Shown here: piece after piece, positions 53,278 through 61,317 of the stretch | Layout of the letters: each line of letters begins with the position of its first letter | Numbering within the stretch: the first letter of the stretch is position 1 | DNA from: an uncultured Muribaculaceae bacterium | GTDB lineage: Bacteria; Bacteroidota; Bacteroidia; Bacteroidales; Muribaculaceae | Assembly: GCA_934636465.1 (NCBI GenBank) | Contig: CAKUAR010000009.1 | Location: forward strand, 1-64,000 | Length of the DNA: 64,000 nt | Direction of reading: 5' to 3' | Position numbers and translations under genes: made by a program | The notes under the pieces: generated by a model | What the model was told of the DNA's origin: nothing | The model's input: the letters and a program-made list of their open reading frames with translations, nothing else | Database searches by the model: none

Positions 53278-54171
53278 ATGAGATTATCGATATTGACAGC
53301 AGCTGCTTTGGCGCTTGTGCTTGCTTCGTGCGGCAATAAGAACTGCTCTTGCAACTGCAAATGCGACGGCTGCACTTGCGCAGCTTCGGCCGACACTACA
53401 GCCAATGCCGATGCCAACAACTACACCGTGGTGGAGAAGCCACAGGTTGACATCAGCAAACTGCCTGTTGACAAAGATGGATATATCACAATCTTCGACG
53501 GCAAGACCCTTAACGGCTGGCGTTGCTACGGAAAAGACAAACCAGGCTCTGACTGGAATGTTGACGACGGCGCAATCCACTTGAAAGGCTCTGGCAACGG
53601 CGAAGGCGGTGGCGTGAACGGCGGTGACCTGCTGTTTGCCCACAAGTTCAAGAACTTTGAGTTGACGTTTGAATACAAGTGCTCTAAGGGCTGCAACTCT
53701 GGTGTGCTCTATCTGGCTCAAGAGGTGACAACCAAAGAGAACGGCAAGGACGTGTATCTGCCAATATGGCAATCTGCCTCTGAATATCAAATTCTTGACA
53801 ATGCCAATCACCCAGACGCAAAACTTGGTGTTGACGGCAACCGTCAAGCTGCTTCGCTCTATGACATGGTGCCTGCCAAACCACAAAACGCCAAACCATA
53901 CGGCGAGTGGAACACTGGTAAGATTATGGTGTATGAGGGAACTGTGATTCACGGTCAGAACGGCAAGAACGTGGTGGAATATCACTTGTGGACTCCGAAG
54001 TGGAAAGAGATGCTCGACAACAGCAAATTCAAAGCTGACGGCGAGTTCCCAATAGCTTATAAGCTGCTCCTCAACATGGGTGGCGATAAGCACGAGGGCT
54101 ACATCGCATTCCAAGACCACGGCGATGATGTGTGGTATCGCAACATCAAGGTTAAAATTCTTGACAAATAA
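53278..54171 (+). CDS. DUF1080 protein B, lipoprotein with cysteine-rich tail
   Basis: 297 aa. The lipobox LASC gives lipidated Cys18. Six more cysteines follow at once (23, 25, 27, 29, 32, 34; pattern CxCxCxCxxCxC), then a Thr/Ala/Asn linker to residue 52, then a DUF1080 domain with YITIFDGKTLNGWRCYG, YKCSKGCNSGVLYLAQE and LDNANHPDAKLGVDG. It is therefore membrane-anchored, unlike its neighbour. The cysteine cluster resembles metallothionein or metal-binding clusters; its role is unknown. The catalytic domain probably acts on 3-keto-glycosides, like its paralogue. Confidence 0.88.
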   Translation: MRLSILTAAALALVLASCGNKNCSCNCKCDGCTCAASADTTANADANNYTVVEKPQVDISKLPVDKDGYITIFDGKTLNGWRCYGKDKPGSDWNVDDGAIHLKGSGNGEGGGVNGGDLLFAHKFKNFELTFEYKCSKGCNSGVLYLAQEVTTKENGKDVYLPIWQSASEYQILDNANHPDAKLGVDGNRQAASLYDMVPAKPQNAKPYGEWNTGKIMVYEGTVIHGQNGKNVVEYHLWTPKWKEMLDNSKFKADGEFPIAYKLLLNMGGDKHEGYIAFQDHGDDVWYRNIKVKILDK

Positions 54172-54188
54172 TTAATTGCACGTCAGTT

Positions 54189-55091
54189 ATGAAGAAGACA
54201 ATTTATTCGTTGCTGCTTGTGGTTGTGGCCATGCTCGTGTGCGCCCAGCCAGCACAGGCAAAAAAGGATATGTGTGTGCAGCTCTATAGCTTGCGCACAG
54301 AGATTGGCAATCCGGAGCTTTATGCCAAGAACCACGTGGAAGTGTTCAAGGCATTGGCAAAGATGGGTTACACTTCTGTTGAAGCTGCCAACTACGACGC
54401 TGGTGGTCACAAATTCTATGGCGTGTCTCCACAACAGTTCAAGAGCGATGTGGAGGCTGCCGGACTGAAAGTGCTGTCGTCGCACGCCACTCGTGGACTT
54501 AGCGATGAGGAGCTTGCTTCGGGCAACCTCACCGAGGCTCTGAAATGGTGGGACGGTTGCATTGCCGACCACAAGGCCGCTGGCATGAAATACATAGTTA
54601 CTCCTGGTTTCGGCACACCAAGAAATCTTAAAGATGGCAAGGTGATTTGCGAATATCATAACGCAATCGGCAAGAAATGCCGTGAGGCCGGCATCAAATA
54701 TGGCTATCACACTCACTCTCACGAGTATCAAAAGGTTGATGGTCAATTGTGGATTGACTATATGATGAAGAACATTGCTCCAGAGAACATGTTCTGGCAG
54801 ATGGACGTGTACTGGTGCATGATGGCTCAACAGAGTCCTGTGGCTTGGTTTAAGAAATATCCTGGCCGCTGCAGAATGCTTCACATTAAGGACCAGTATG
54901 AAATCGGCCAGAGCGGTATGGTTGGCTTTGACGCCATATTCAATAACGCTGCTGTGGCAGGTCTTGAGAACTATGTTGTGGAACTTGAGGTATTTGGCGC
55001 TGGCAAAGGCTGGTATCAAGCTATGAACGAGTGTGCTGAATACTTGCAGAAAGCTAAGTTTGTGAAGAGCTCTTATGACAAGAAGAAGTAA
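54189..55091 (+). CDS. Exported TIM-barrel sugar isomerase/epimerase-like protein
   Basis: 300 aa. Signal peptide (ending AQA-KKDM), then an AP-endonuclease-2/xylose-isomerase-like barrel. Metal-ligand candidates are in YHTHSHEY, FWQMDVYW, MLHIKD and VVELEVFG. In the context of oxidised sugars it may hydrate or isomerise the enone formed after elimination; this is an inference from gene order and from the analogous Bacteroides locus. It is the last gene of the operon and is followed 34 bases later by an IS-derived element. Confidence 0.85.
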   Translation: MKKTIYSLLLVVVAMLVCAQPAQAKKDMCVQLYSLRTEIGNPELYAKNHVEVFKALAKMGYTSVEAANYDAGGHKFYGVSPQQFKSDVEAAGLKVLSSHATRGLSDEELASGNLTEALKWWDGCIADHKAAGMKYIVTPGFGTPRNLKDGKVICEYHNAIGKKCREAGIKYGYHTHSHEYQKVDGQLWIDYMMKNIAPENMFWQMDVYWCMMAQQSPVAWFKKYPGRCRMLHIKDQYEIGQSGMVGFDAIFNNAAVAGLENYVVELEVFGAGKGWYQAMNECAEYLQKAKFVKSSYDKKK

Positions 55092-55124
55092 TTAGGCAAA
55101 GCACGCCAAGACATTATTTCAAGA

Positions 55125-55334
55125 TATTGCTGTCCGATAAAAAATTGGTATAGCAAAATTTCAAGGCTCGGCTGCTGATAATCAGCGGTCGAGTCTGTTG
55201 TTTTACATATCCAAGCCCATTAGTCAAAAAGAGATGGTTCCGGAGGAGCGCCGGAAGCTTCGGAAAGAATATCTTCCCAGTCCTTTTCCGGATTATTGAA
55301 AAGGCTGCAGAAGTCCACATATCGGACAGCAATA
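55125..55334. mobile_element. IS4-derived miniature element (MITE-like)
   Basis: About 210 bp bounded by perfect 15-bp inverted repeats, TATTGCTGTCCGATA (55125-55139) and TATCGGACAGCAATA (55320-55334). The flanks are direct repeats ATTTCAAGAT (55116-55125 and 55335-55344), a 9-10 bp target duplication as for IS4 elements. The first 27 bases are identical to 10089-10115 at the end of the IS4 transposase remnant. No transposase is encoded. A short minus-strand frame ending SGAPPEPSLFD has no recognised origin. The intact ends and duplication suggest fairly recent insertion. Confidence 0.85.
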
Positions 55335-55353
55335 ATTTCAAGATAAAATGATA

Positions 55354-55390
55354 GCGAGGCACACCCAAGTGGTGCGCCTCGCTTGCTTTT
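55354..55390 (+). terminator. Terminator after the keto-glycan operon
   Basis: GCGAGGC-A-CACC (55354-55365) pairs with GGTG-C-GCCTCGC (55371-55382) around loop CAAGT, then TTGCTTTT. The MITE lies between this hairpin and the operon's last gene. Confidence 0.75.
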
Positions 55391-55450
55391 GCGCCTCTTG
55401 GTGACGAGCAAAAAGGCAAATTGAGAAAGTAGCCGTGGCATGGAGAAAAC

Positions 55451-55486
55451 GAGAGGGCTGGCACTGCTGTGTGCGCCAGCCCTCTC
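55451..55486 (-). terminator. Terminator of the glycine cleavage operon
   Basis: A perfect 12-bp stem GAGAGGGCTGGC/GCCAGCCCTCTC followed on the minus strand by GTTTTCTCC, 30 bases past the lpd stop codon. Confidence 0.85.
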
Positions 55487-55515
55487 GGTGCTATGTTTAG
55501 TGAGTGTGTGAGTTA

Positions 55516-56862
55516 TCAGAACATGCGCGCCACGCTGAGCACCACCTCACTGAGTGTTGGGTGAGTGTGAATGGAGTCAGCCACCACATCTACTGTGGCA
55601 TCGGCATTCATTGCCACCACAACGGATTGTATCAGGTCGGAAGCATGAGCTCCGCAGATGTGGCAACCCAGGATTCTGCGCGTGGATTTGTCGATAATCA
55701 TTTTAATCAAGCCGTCGGTTTCGCCCATGGCGAGGGCTTTGCCGTTGGCTCTGAACAAAGCCTTGTTGACCACGAAATCAAGTCCCTGCTCGGCACATTG
55801 AGCCTCAGTCAAGCCCACCATTGCCAGTTCTGGCGTGGTGAACACCGCACTTGGCACTATGTGGAGCTTTATGCCGCTCTCTTTGCCCAAGATGTGGCTC
55901 AAGGCATGGAAACCTTGTGCAGTGGCAGCATGTGCCAGCATGCACTTGCCGTTGACGTCGCCTATGGCAAATATGCCGGGAACGCAGGTTTCGAGGTTGG
56001 CGTCGGTGACTATGCCGCGCGGAGTGACCTCGATGCCGAGTTGCTGAACACCGTCGGGAACCACTGGACGGCGGCCAACTGCCATGAGGGCTTTTTCGCA
56101 CTGCACAGAGCCTTCTTTGCCCTTAGCGTCATAAGTTACGCACAAAGAGCCGTCGGCGGCTTTAACGACGCTTTTAACGGCCGCAGAAGTGATAATTTTC
56201 ACACCCTGGCGCGAGAGCAGACTGCGCAGGCGCTTGGCAATGTCTTTGTCGAAAGGCGGCAAGATTTCCTTGCAGAACTCAACAACTGTGACTTCAACGC
56301 CAAATGTGTGGAACACAGAGGCAAACTCCATGCCTATTACACCGCCACCTATTATGCAGAGGCTTGCCGGCAGTGTTTCCATGGCCAAAGCGTCGTCGCT
56401 CGACATGCAGAGGTCGGCGCCCTCAATGGGCAGAGCATTGGGCGCGGAGCCTGTGGCTATGGCTATGCTGGTGGCCGTGAAAGTGTCGGAGCCGACCGTT
56501 ACGGTGTTTTTGCCGCTGATTTTGGCCTCGTCCTTTATCACGGTGACTTGTCCGCTTGCCAGCAGCGATGCTATGCCTTGGCGCAGCTGCTCAACGACGC
56601 TCTGCTTGCGCTTGAAAGCCTCGGCATATTGAAACTCCACATTAGTTGCGGAGATACCGAACTCTTGGGCTTTGCGGAGCAGATTGAGCACCTCGGCATT
56701 GCGGCAGAGGGCCTTGGTGGGTATGCAGCCGCGGTTGAGGCATGTGCCGCCAAGCTCGTCGCGCTCAATCACGGCGACCTTGAGCTGGTGGCTTGCAGCC
56801 TCGGCGGCCATTTCGTAGCCACCGGGACCTGCGCCTATTATTATTAAATCAAAATCGGTCAT
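55516..56862 (-). CDS. lpdA: Dihydrolipoyl dehydrogenase
   Basis: 448 aa. FAD motif IIIGAGPGGYEMA, redox disulfide Cys41/Cys46 (GGTCLNRGCIPTK), NAD motif IIGGGVIGMEFA, and the C-terminal catalytic His434/Glu439 (HTHPTLSE). Reoxidises the dihydrolipoyl arm of GcvH (L-protein). Its start codon overlaps the gcvPB stop by four bases, so it is part of the gcv operon rather than of a pyruvate dehydrogenase cluster. Confidence 0.96.
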   Translation of the reverse strand: MTDFDLIIIGAGPGGYEMAAEAASHQLKVAVIERDELGGTCLNRGCIPTKALCRNAEVLNLLRKAQEFGISATNVEFQYAEAFKRKQSVVEQLRQGIASLLASGQVTVIKDEAKISGKNTVTVGSDTFTATSIAIATGSAPNALPIEGADLCMSSDDALAMETLPASLCIIGGGVIGMEFASVFHTFGVEVTVVEFCKEILPPFDKDIAKRLRSLLSRQGVKIITSAAVKSVVKAADGSLCVTYDAKGKEGSVQCEKALMAVGRRPVVPDGVQQLGIEVTPRGIVTDANLETCVPGIFAIGDVNGKCMLAHAATAQGFHALSHILGKESGIKLHIVPSAVFTTPELAMVGLTEAQCAEQGLDFVVNKALFRANGKALAMGETDGLIKMIIDKSTRRILGCHICGAHASDLIQSVVVAMNADATVDVVADSIHTHPTLSEVVLSVARMF

Positions 56863-58337
56863 TGCTGTGGAGTGTTGACAAGCTCATTGTAGGTGACAAT
56901 GGGGTGCAGAGCAGCCAGAGTGTCGTCGAGACGCTTAACTGGTGTGTTATGCGGTGCTGACTTAACGAGTTCCGGAGTCTCGGCAGCCTCTTTGGCTATC
57001 GTTCTCAAAACCTCGATGAAATGGTCGAGCGTTTCCTTGCTTTCGTTCTCGGCTGGCTCTATCATCATGGCCTCGTGGAAGAGTAGAGGGAAATAGATAG
57101 TGGGCGAGTGGAAACCATAGTCGAGAAGACGCTTTGCAACATCGAGCGTAGTGACACCTGTGGATTTGTCTTTCAAGCCGTTGAACACAAATTCGTGCTT
57201 GCAAACACCCTCTATAGGCAACTCATAGACGTCTTTGAGCGACTCCTTGATGTAGTTGGCATTGAGAACGGCCAGAGGACCCACGTTCTTGATGTTTTCG
57301 CGACCCAGGGTGAGAATGTAGGCATAGGCGCGCATGATTATGCCAAAGTTGCCAGTGAAGCCTGAAATGCTGCCAAGCGCGTCGGGGCGTTGCTCAATGG
57401 CAAACGTGCCGTCGGCGTTTTTCACCACATGTGGGTTTGGCAGGAACTTCTCAAGGCCATTGGTTGCGCCCACAGGACCTGAACCAGGACCGCCACCGCC
57501 GTGAGGCGTGGAGAATGTCTTGTGCAGGTTGAGGTGCATCACATCGAAGCCGAGGTCGGCTGTGCGGCACTTGCCGAGCATGGGGTTGAAGTTTGCTCCG
57601 TCGTAGTACATGAGGCCTCCGCACTCGTGAACCAGCTTTGCTATTTCGGCAATGTTGTGCTCAAAAATGCCAAGCGTGTTAGGGTTGGTCATCATCATGC
57701 CGGCAATGGTGTCGTCGAGCAGTGGTTTGAGGTCGTCAACGTCAACTGTGCCGTCGGGGCGGCTCTTGACTACCACCACCTTGAGGCCGCAGACGGCGGC
57801 ACTCGCGGGATTGGTACCATGGGCAGAGTCGGGGACGATGATGCGTGTGCGCTTGTCGTCGCCACGGCTCATGTGATAGGCTCTGATGGCCATAAGTCCG
57901 GTCAGCTCACCGTGGGCACCGGCAAACGGATTGAGAGTGAACTCCTTCATGCCAGTGATTTCGGAAAGCGACTGCTGCAGGTTGTAATAAACCTCAAGCG
58001 CGCCTTGCACTGTGCTCACGTCTTGCAGCGGGTGAAGATGCGTGAAGTCGCGGTGCATGGCGATTTCCTCGTTGAGCTTCGGATTATATTTCATTGTGCA
58101 TGAGCCAAGCGGATAGAAGCCTGTGTCAACACCGAAGTTGTTGTTGCTCATGTTGGTGTAATGGCGCACAACGGTCAGCTCATCTACCTCTGGCAGCTGT
58201 GGCTCTGACGAGCGTATAAGCTCTTTGGGCAATGTGCTGAGCGAATATTGCTTTAATTCGTTTTTAGGAAGAGAATAACCCTTGCGTCCTTCCTTTGACA
58301 ACTCAAAAATGAGTTTTCCATAAAATGCGTTGTTCAT
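56859..58337 (-). CDS. gcvPB: Glycine dehydrogenase (decarboxylating) subunit 2
   Basis: 492 aa. The PLP-bearing half of split P-protein. Lys273 in LNLHKTFSTPHGGGGPG is the PLP Schiff-base residue; other markers are NFGVDTGFYPLGSCTMKYNP and VPDSAHGTNPASA. Forms a heterotetramer with GcvPA, encoded 19 bases upstream. Releases CO2 from glycine and loads the aminomethyl group on GcvH. Confidence 0.97.
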   Translation of the reverse strand: MNNAFYGKLIFELSKEGRKGYSLPKNELKQYSLSTLPKELIRSSEPQLPEVDELTVVRHYTNMSNNNFGVDTGFYPLGSCTMKYNPKLNEEIAMHRDFTHLHPLQDVSTVQGALEVYYNLQQSLSEITGMKEFTLNPFAGAHGELTGLMAIRAYHMSRGDDKRTRIIVPDSAHGTNPASAAVCGLKVVVVKSRPDGTVDVDDLKPLLDDTIAGMMMTNPNTLGIFEHNIAEIAKLVHECGGLMYYDGANFNPMLGKCRTADLGFDVMHLNLHKTFSTPHGGGGPGSGPVGATNGLEKFLPNPHVVKNADGTFAIEQRPDALGSISGFTGNFGIIMRAYAYILTLGRENIKNVGPLAVLNANYIKESLKDVYELPIEGVCKHEFVFNGLKDKSTGVTTLDVAKRLLDYGFHSPTIYFPLLFHEAMMIEPAENESKETLDHFIEVLRTIAKEAAETPELVKSAPHNTPVKRLDDTLAALHPIVTYNELVNTPQQ

Positions 58338-58356
58338 AACAGTTTATCCCTCCTAA

Positions 58357-59688
58357 CTAAATTATGTTGGCACATTGTGCTATAATATTGTCGATGTCTG
58401 CCTTGGTCTGCATTTCGGTGGTGCAGAGAAGCAGTGTGCTGTCGTCGAGACGCAAGCCAAACTGGGCATTGGAGTGAAGCATGAGCTTGTGTTGCAGCTC
58501 GGCAGCACTGCCTTTGACCTTGATTACAAACTCGTTGAGGAACGGCTTGTCTGGGTAGGCAAGCTCAAATTTGCCGGTCTTGCACAGTTGCTCGGCAAGA
58601 TAGTGGGCGTTGCTGTAGCCGATTTCGTTGACTTCCTTCAGACCCTGCTTGCCCATAAGCGACATATAGACGGTGATGTAGAGCGCCATGAGGCTCTCGT
58701 TGGAGCAGATGTTGCTCGTGGCTTTTTCGCGGCGAATGTGCTGCTCACGCGCTTGGAGTGTGAGCACAAAGGTGCGCTTGCCGTCGGCGTCTTTGGTGGC
58801 ACCAACGATGCGGCCCGGCATTTTGCGAATGAGCGACTTGCGTGTGCACATATAGCCAACATAGGGGCCGCCGAAGTTCATGGGAATACCGAGGCTTTGG
58901 CCGTCGCCCACGGCAATGTCGGCGTCCCACTCGCCAGGAGTTTTGATTACGGCGAGGTCAGATGCCACACAGTTCATGATGAGCAGAGCCTTGTTGGCGT
59001 GGCAAATGTCGGCCCAGCCGGTGAAGTCCTCAAGAATGCCATAGAAGTTAGGCGAGGCAACTATCACGCCTGCCACGTCGCCTTTTTGGATTTTGCTATC
59101 GAAGTCGGCTTTTGAAACCACGCCGCCATCTTGTGCAATCTCCTCAACTACCACTCCGTGATATTTGGCGTAGGTCTTGACCACGCGCATCACTATGGGA
59201 TTGATGGTGGAAGAAACAAGCACTTTGTTGCGCTTCTTGGCGTTGGCGCAAGCCATCATCATTGCCTCGGCAGTGGCGGTGCAGCCGTCGTACATAGATG
59301 CATTGCTGACTTCCATGCCTGTTAGTTGAGCCATGAGGCTCTGGTACTCAAATATGTATTGGAGCGTGCCTTGTGAAATCTCTGCCTGATAGGGAGTGTA
59401 GGAAGTGAGGAACTCGCTGCGCTCAACAATGTTGCTGACGATAGATGGAGAGTAGTGGTCGTAGCAGCCAGCGCCGATGAAGCAGTTGAGCTGCTTGTTG
59501 TGAGAGCCGAGGCTGTCGAAGAACTTGCGCACCTCGATTTCGCTCATCTCGCTTGGTAGGTTGTACTCGCGCTTGAGGGTGAGCTGCTCAGGAATGTCGC
59601 TGTAGAGGTCATCTAAGCTTTTCACGCCGCAAGTGTGGAGCATGGAGCTCACATCTTCGGGGGTGTGAGGAAAATATTTGTAACTCAT
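58357..59688 (-). CDS. gcvPA: Glycine dehydrogenase (decarboxylating) subunit 1
   Basis: 443 aa. The N-terminal half-subunit of split P-protein. Visible are FIGAGCYDHYSPSIVSNI, TSYTPYQAEISQGTLQ and GDGQSLGIPMNFGGPYVGYM, all typical of GcvPA. It lacks the PLP lysine itself, as expected. The split form is common in Bacteroidetes-like and Gram-positive lineages. Confidence 0.96.
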   Translation of the reverse strand: MSYKYFPHTPEDVSSMLHTCGVKSLDDLYSDIPEQLTLKREYNLPSEMSEIEVRKFFDSLGSHNKQLNCFIGAGCYDHYSPSIVSNIVERSEFLTSYTPYQAEISQGTLQYIFEYQSLMAQLTGMEVSNASMYDGCTATAEAMMMACANAKKRNKVLVSSTINPIVMRVVKTYAKYHGVVVEEIAQDGGVVSKADFDSKIQKGDVAGVIVASPNFYGILEDFTGWADICHANKALLIMNCVASDLAVIKTPGEWDADIAVGDGQSLGIPMNFGGPYVGYMCTRKSLIRKMPGRIVGATKDADGKRTFVLTLQAREQHIRREKATSNICSNESLMALYITVYMSLMGKQGLKEVNEIGYSNAHYLAEQLCKTGKFELAYPDKPFLNEFVIKVKGSAAELQHKLMLHSNAQFGLRLDDSTLLLCTTEMQTKADIDNIIAQCANII

Positions 59689-59754
59689 TATGGAAAAATA
59701 ACTGAGGTTTTTGGGTTTGGAAAAATAGAGAGAGGAGAGAGAAAACGCATTGGC

Positions 59755-60135
59755 TTATTCACCAATGAATTTCTTGTAGGCTGCGGCGTCCATGAGGTTG
59801 TCGAGCTCGCTCTTGTCGCTGAGTTGCACTTTGATAATCCAGTTGGCGAAAGCGTCTTTGTTGATGAGTCCAGGCTCGTCTTCAAGTGAGTCGTTAACTT
59901 CAACCACTGTGCCTGACACAGGAGAATTGAGGTCGCTGGCAGCCTTAACGCTCTCTACTGCGCCAAACTCCTCGCCTGCGCTAACCTCGTCGTCAACGTC
60001 GGGCATGTCAACATAGACCACATTGCCAAGCTCGTGCTGTGCATAGTCGGTGATGCCAATGAAGCCGAAATCGCCTTCCACTTTGATAAACTCGTGAGAT
60101 TCGCTGTAGTACAAACCGTCGATAATGTTGCTCAT
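59755..60135 (-). CDS. gcvH: Glycine cleavage system H protein
   Basis: 126 aa. The lipoyl carrier of the complex; the lipoylated lysine is Lys64 in VESVKAASDLNSPVSG. ITDYAQHELGNVVYVDMP and GLINKDAFANWIIKVQ are the family's other landmarks. It lies between gcvT and gcvPA with gaps of 78 and 66 bases. The lipoate ligase that would modify it is encoded at the head of the same operon. Confidence 0.97.
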   Translation of the reverse strand: MSNIIDGLYYSESHEFIKVEGDFGFIGITDYAQHELGNVVYVDMPDVDDEVSAGEEFGAVESVKAASDLNSPVSGTVVEVNDSLEDEPGLINKDAFANWIIKVQLSDKSELDNLMDAAAYKKFIGE

Positions 60136-60213
60136 AATGTTTTATGTTTTTTAATTTGTTGTTTTTTATTGCTGATTTGAAATTTTATAGATGCGGAGAA
60201 TGAGGGGGGAAAA

Positions 60214-61305
60214 TCATTTCTTGTAGCTTTTCTTGAAGAATTTCTTTTTCACCACTTCGGCCTCAAAGAACTTTTTGCGTATGTGCACAGAAAGCTTGGT
60301 GCCGAGGGCGGCATACTCGGCGTCAACGAGGGCAAAAGCAATGCTCTTGTCAACCGAAATGCCGTGATAGCCGGTGGTGATGTAGCCCACCACCTTGTCG
60401 CCGGCAAGCACCTCGTAGCCGTGGCGCGGAATGGCGCGGTCTTTGAGTTCAAGACCCACGAGTTTTTTGCTCACACCTTCGGCTTTTTGCTTTACAAGCG
60501 CGTCTTTGCCTATGAAGTCGGCTTTGTCGAGCTTCACGAAAAATCCGAGACCAGCCATGAGCGGAGTGATGTCGGCACTAAGCTCATCGCCGTAGAGCGG
60601 CAGACCCACCTCAAAGCGCAGTGTGTCGCGGCAGCCAAGTCCGCAGGGCTGCACTCCGGCTGCAATCAGCAAATCCCAATATTTGCGTATCTCGTCGTGA
60701 GAGGCATATATCTCAAAACCGTCTTCACCAGTGTAGCCTGTGCGGCTAACGATGACTTTTTCGCCGTCGCGCTCCACCACTTTGAACGTGTAGAACGTGA
60801 GGTCGGCGGCCTCGATGCCGAGCACGTCGCGGAGCGTGGCCTCGGAGTTCGGGCCTTGCACGGCTATTTGCCCATAAATGTCGCTCTGATGGTCAACGGT
60901 GACATTGAATTTTGCGACATGCTCCTTAATCCATGCCACATCTTTGTCGATGTTGGCGGCGTTGATGACCAGAAAGAAGTCGTTGTCGCCGTTTTTATAC
61001 ACCAGCAGGTCGTCAACAGTGCCTCCGTCGGGGTAGAGCATCATGCCATAGGCTATTTTTCCGGCCTCAAGCACTGACACGTCGTTGGTGAAAATGTAGT
61101 TGACGAATTTTTCGGCTTCAGGACCGGTCACTTGCACCTCGCCCATGTGTGAAACGTCGAAAATGCCGACATTGTTGCGAACCGCATTGTGCTCGGTGAT
61201 GATGTCTTTGTATTGAATGGGCATGTCGAAGCCGCCAAAGGGGCTAATCAGCGCGCCAAGCGCCACATGCTTGTCATAAAGACAGGTTTTTTTGTTTTCA
61301 GCCAT
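60214..61305 (-). CDS. gcvT: Aminomethyltransferase (glycine cleavage T protein)
   Basis: 363 aa. Transfers the methylene group from GcvH to tetrahydrofolate and frees ammonia. The motifs are FDVSHMGEVQVTG, the folate-site aspartate region GRTGYTGEDGFEIY (here SRTGYTGEDGFE), and a C-terminal barrel with PRHGYEVLAGDKVVGYITTG. It starts 12 bases after the lipoate ligase gene, with no room for a separate promoter. Confidence 0.97.
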   Translation of the reverse strand: MAENKKTCLYDKHVALGALISPFGGFDMPIQYKDIITEHNAVRNNVGIFDVSHMGEVQVTGPEAEKFVNYIFTNDVSVLEAGKIAYGMMLYPDGGTVDDLLVYKNGDNDFFLVINAANIDKDVAWIKEHVAKFNVTVDHQSDIYGQIAVQGPNSEATLRDVLGIEAADLTFYTFKVVERDGEKVIVSRTGYTGEDGFEIYASHDEIRKYWDLLIAAGVQPCGLGCRDTLRFEVGLPLYGDELSADITPLMAGLGFFVKLDKADFIGKDALVKQKAEGVSKKLVGLELKDRAIPRHGYEVLAGDKVVGYITTGYHGISVDKSIAFALVDAEYAALGTKLSVHIRKKFFEAEVVKKKFFKKSYKK

Positions 61306-61317
61306 AGTGTGATATAT

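Noticed and set aside
55504..56847. 447-codon plus-strand frame opposite lpdA
   Set aside because: It mirrors the whole length of the dehydrogenase gene and is Gly/Ala/His-rich without family features; the lpd reading has all catalytic motifs.
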